A stretch of DNA of 64,000 nucleotides from Antedon mediterranea. Taxonomy: Eukaryota; Echinodermata; Crinoidea; Comatulida; Antedonidae. Positions 62,101 to 64,000 of this stretch are shown here, one piece after another (within the stretch, counting starts at the first letter, position 1; each line of letters opens with the position of its first letter). Position numbers and translations under genes: made by a program. The stretch is taken from contig NC_092673.1 of the NCBI RefSeq assembly GCF_964355755.1, forward strand, positions 501,001 to 565,000. Reading direction: 5' to 3'. The notes under the pieces were generated by a model that worked only from the letters and a program-made list of their open reading frames with translations, ran no database searches and had not been told where the DNA came from.

Positions 62101-64000
62101 TTGTCTTGCTTGAAGTATCGAAATATTGGCCTAGCAAATCAGGGAAATCAAACTATCATTAGCCTATTTTCATAGACAGTCTTTAATATTATTAATTTTT
62201 TTAATTTAGCGATGCTATACCATTATGACGCGCGCGTGTAAAATTCATAATCATCAACATGTATACGCGCACGTTTAATTGACATTGTAATGTATACGCG
62301 CGCGTTAATTGTGTGTTGCCACTATCACAAATGATCAAACCGACACATAACCGTCTGATGCTATAGGCAGAACCAGCATGTTTAGGGTGGTTTGTAATTA
62401 TATGATGCCTCTGAAAATGTTGTCACTTGGCAGTTTGACTTGAGGGCATAGGTATTTTAGAATTTCCCATCATATACCATAACTGCACGGCGAAAACGTG
62501 CGCTTAGGGTGTATTGTGTATTCCAAGAAATATAAGTCCTTTAAGTTCGATAACCGTAGGCCAAAGGTTAAAACGAAAAGTTAAAGAAATGAAGGCGAAA
62601 CGTCCTCTACTCTCCAAAAAAACCTTAATATTCCCGTATCCTAACAAATATATATAAATACGGTAGTTTTAAGATCTAAAATACCTTTTTTTCTTATTAA
62701 ATTAATACAAAAATATATATAATTACAATACAAGATATTTCATAACAATCGTCTTAGAAGAGTAGGCAATTTTCCGTCATTCATAATTCACCTGTGACCA
62801 TTTTAAACGAACAAAATGGACTCCGGTTACTTTTACGTTGCCTTTATCCAAACGTAATGCGTTTACACGCTCAACGTCATAAACGCGTCAAGCGTAATGA
62901 ACATACGCGTACAATACTCAACGCTTGATGTCGCATACAAACCGAATGAGTTAGGCATACAAGCCCTTGATTTTCGCGTCGAAGAAATAGTTGTCTTTGA
63001 TCTGCGAACAACCCAATCCTTGTGGTAGAAGTGTCTTAAGCACGTACGCACTGTCACCTAAGCCTTCCCCTGACAATCACGAAACCTATCAACACCACTT
63101 CCCCCTCCCTGCCTTGCATTCGTTTCGATAGCTTTCGAAAACTCCTCTGGGCGTGTTTGACAGCTTCGCGCCCCGTCCATAATTGTGGATATACAACAGG
63201 GCTTGAGTCATTCGGAAGTACTTCGCACGTCTGCTGGCTCGGTTAATTCCAGAACTGTCAAACATCGAAAAACCTATATCAAGTGCTGTTAATAACTACT
63301 ACATTGATATTAAACAGCAATAAACCCGGTGGGTTAATTACACGACCATTATATTGCACACATAGAATCTGGCACGTTTTTAATTTGCATAATTCTTATT
63401 TCCGTTCAGGGCAAAAGATCGTGTCTTCGGTGTTTTTAAGTAGTGAAACACAACCGGCCGCGGGGATTTGGCGCAAATAAATATTGGGTTTGAAACGGGC
63501 TTGTAATTACAGAAATACATACTACAGTGTACCGTATATCTTTTGAGGTGCGAATGTGCGTATTTTGGCGATAATGTAATTAGTATACATCTGCATATCT
63601 AGACTTAAGTACGCCTATGTTGTTAGCATCAGTGTACGTGCTGCCTCGATATCAATCTTTAACCCTTTGATGTGTTTTTATTTTCTGTCGGATTTTTATT
63701 AAGAGTCGCTACGTCACACAAATCCTTACAACAACCCAATCGGCACTACGATATGCGTCATTGGTTTTACGCTTGCGCAAAGTTCTTACGTATAATATAT
63801 TGCGTCCTGTTCGTTATCATTGACCCAAAAAGTAATTATTGAGAGGAGAATAGTGTGGTGTGAAAATACCGTCATAATTTGTCTCTGAATTCTATTATGG
63901 ATGAATGAACCGCTGCATATGAAAGTGTAGATCATGTTTTTCAATATTTCATCTGTTGCCTGAAAATGATGTGAGCGACACGGCAAAAATATAATCTGCG
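59185..64000. other. Downstream of the ATOH8-like exon, no further exon recognised
   Basis: AT-rich to ~62 kb, then CpG-rich from ~62.2 kb and especially 62.8-63.5 kb. A ~24-bp direct repeat ATGTATACGCGC(A/G)CGTTTAATTG-like occurs twice at 62,258-62,310. No second ATOH8 exon could be fixed: the expected one encodes only a residue or two and cannot be recognised by eye. Confidence 0.4.

Overview
The window is nuclear DNA from an animal. It is AT-rich and intron-dense, with GT-AG introns, consensus splice sites, 38- to 1700-base exons, many miniature inverted-repeat transposons, tRNA-derived SINEs and minisatellites. No bacterial gene organisation is visible. The encoded orthologues (Sec15/EXOC6, KANSL3/NSL3 and a Net-family bHLH resembling ATOH8) are metazoan. 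A marine invertebrate deuterostome such as an echinoderm fits the gene content and the repeat style, but that placement is inference.

Layout. (1) 1-15,000: mostly non-coding and repeat-rich, with scattered short minus-strand exon candidates that have good splice sites but no recognisable product. It also holds a CpG-rich block at 4.5-6.1 kb, a 36-bp minisatellite at 8.75 kb and several MITEs. (2) 15,000-17,900: one orphan plus-strand exon candidate and a 1.27-kb inverted-repeat element with a 4-bp target duplication. (3) 17,901-24,904 (+): a nine-exon gene for a long MIF4G-domain protein with an asparagine/glutamine- and tryptophan-rich N-terminal half and two possible C-termini. (4) 26,099-40,472 (-): a complete 18-exon EXOC6 (Sec15) gene, reconstructed to 800 residues and convergent with the MIF4G gene. 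(5) 40,473-42,880: the head-to-head intergenic space between EXOC6 and KANSL3, containing a 97-bp tandem array. (6) 43,357-50,600 (+): KANSL3, 12 coding exons and 1,079 residues. (7) 50,600-58,400: CpG-richer intergenic sequence. (8) 58,417-59,184 (+): an ATOH8/Net bHLH exon, followed by about 5 kb with no further recognisable exon.

The genes are not an operon or pathway. They are three broadly expressed cellular genes (RNA/translation-type scaffold, exocytosis tether, chromatin acetylation complex) beside one developmental transcription factor. CpG density changes between these two parts, as expected if the housekeeping gene bodies are germline-methylated and the bHLH locus is not.

The most unusual structure is inside EXOC6. 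The last 33 nt of one coding exon plus its GTAAG splice donor form a 38-bp unit repeated in tandem into the following intron. This gives one authentic and six extra ready-made 5' splice sites in a row, and every extra one would produce a premature stop if used. All coordinates and splice predictions were made by reading the sequence; no database search or transcript data were available.
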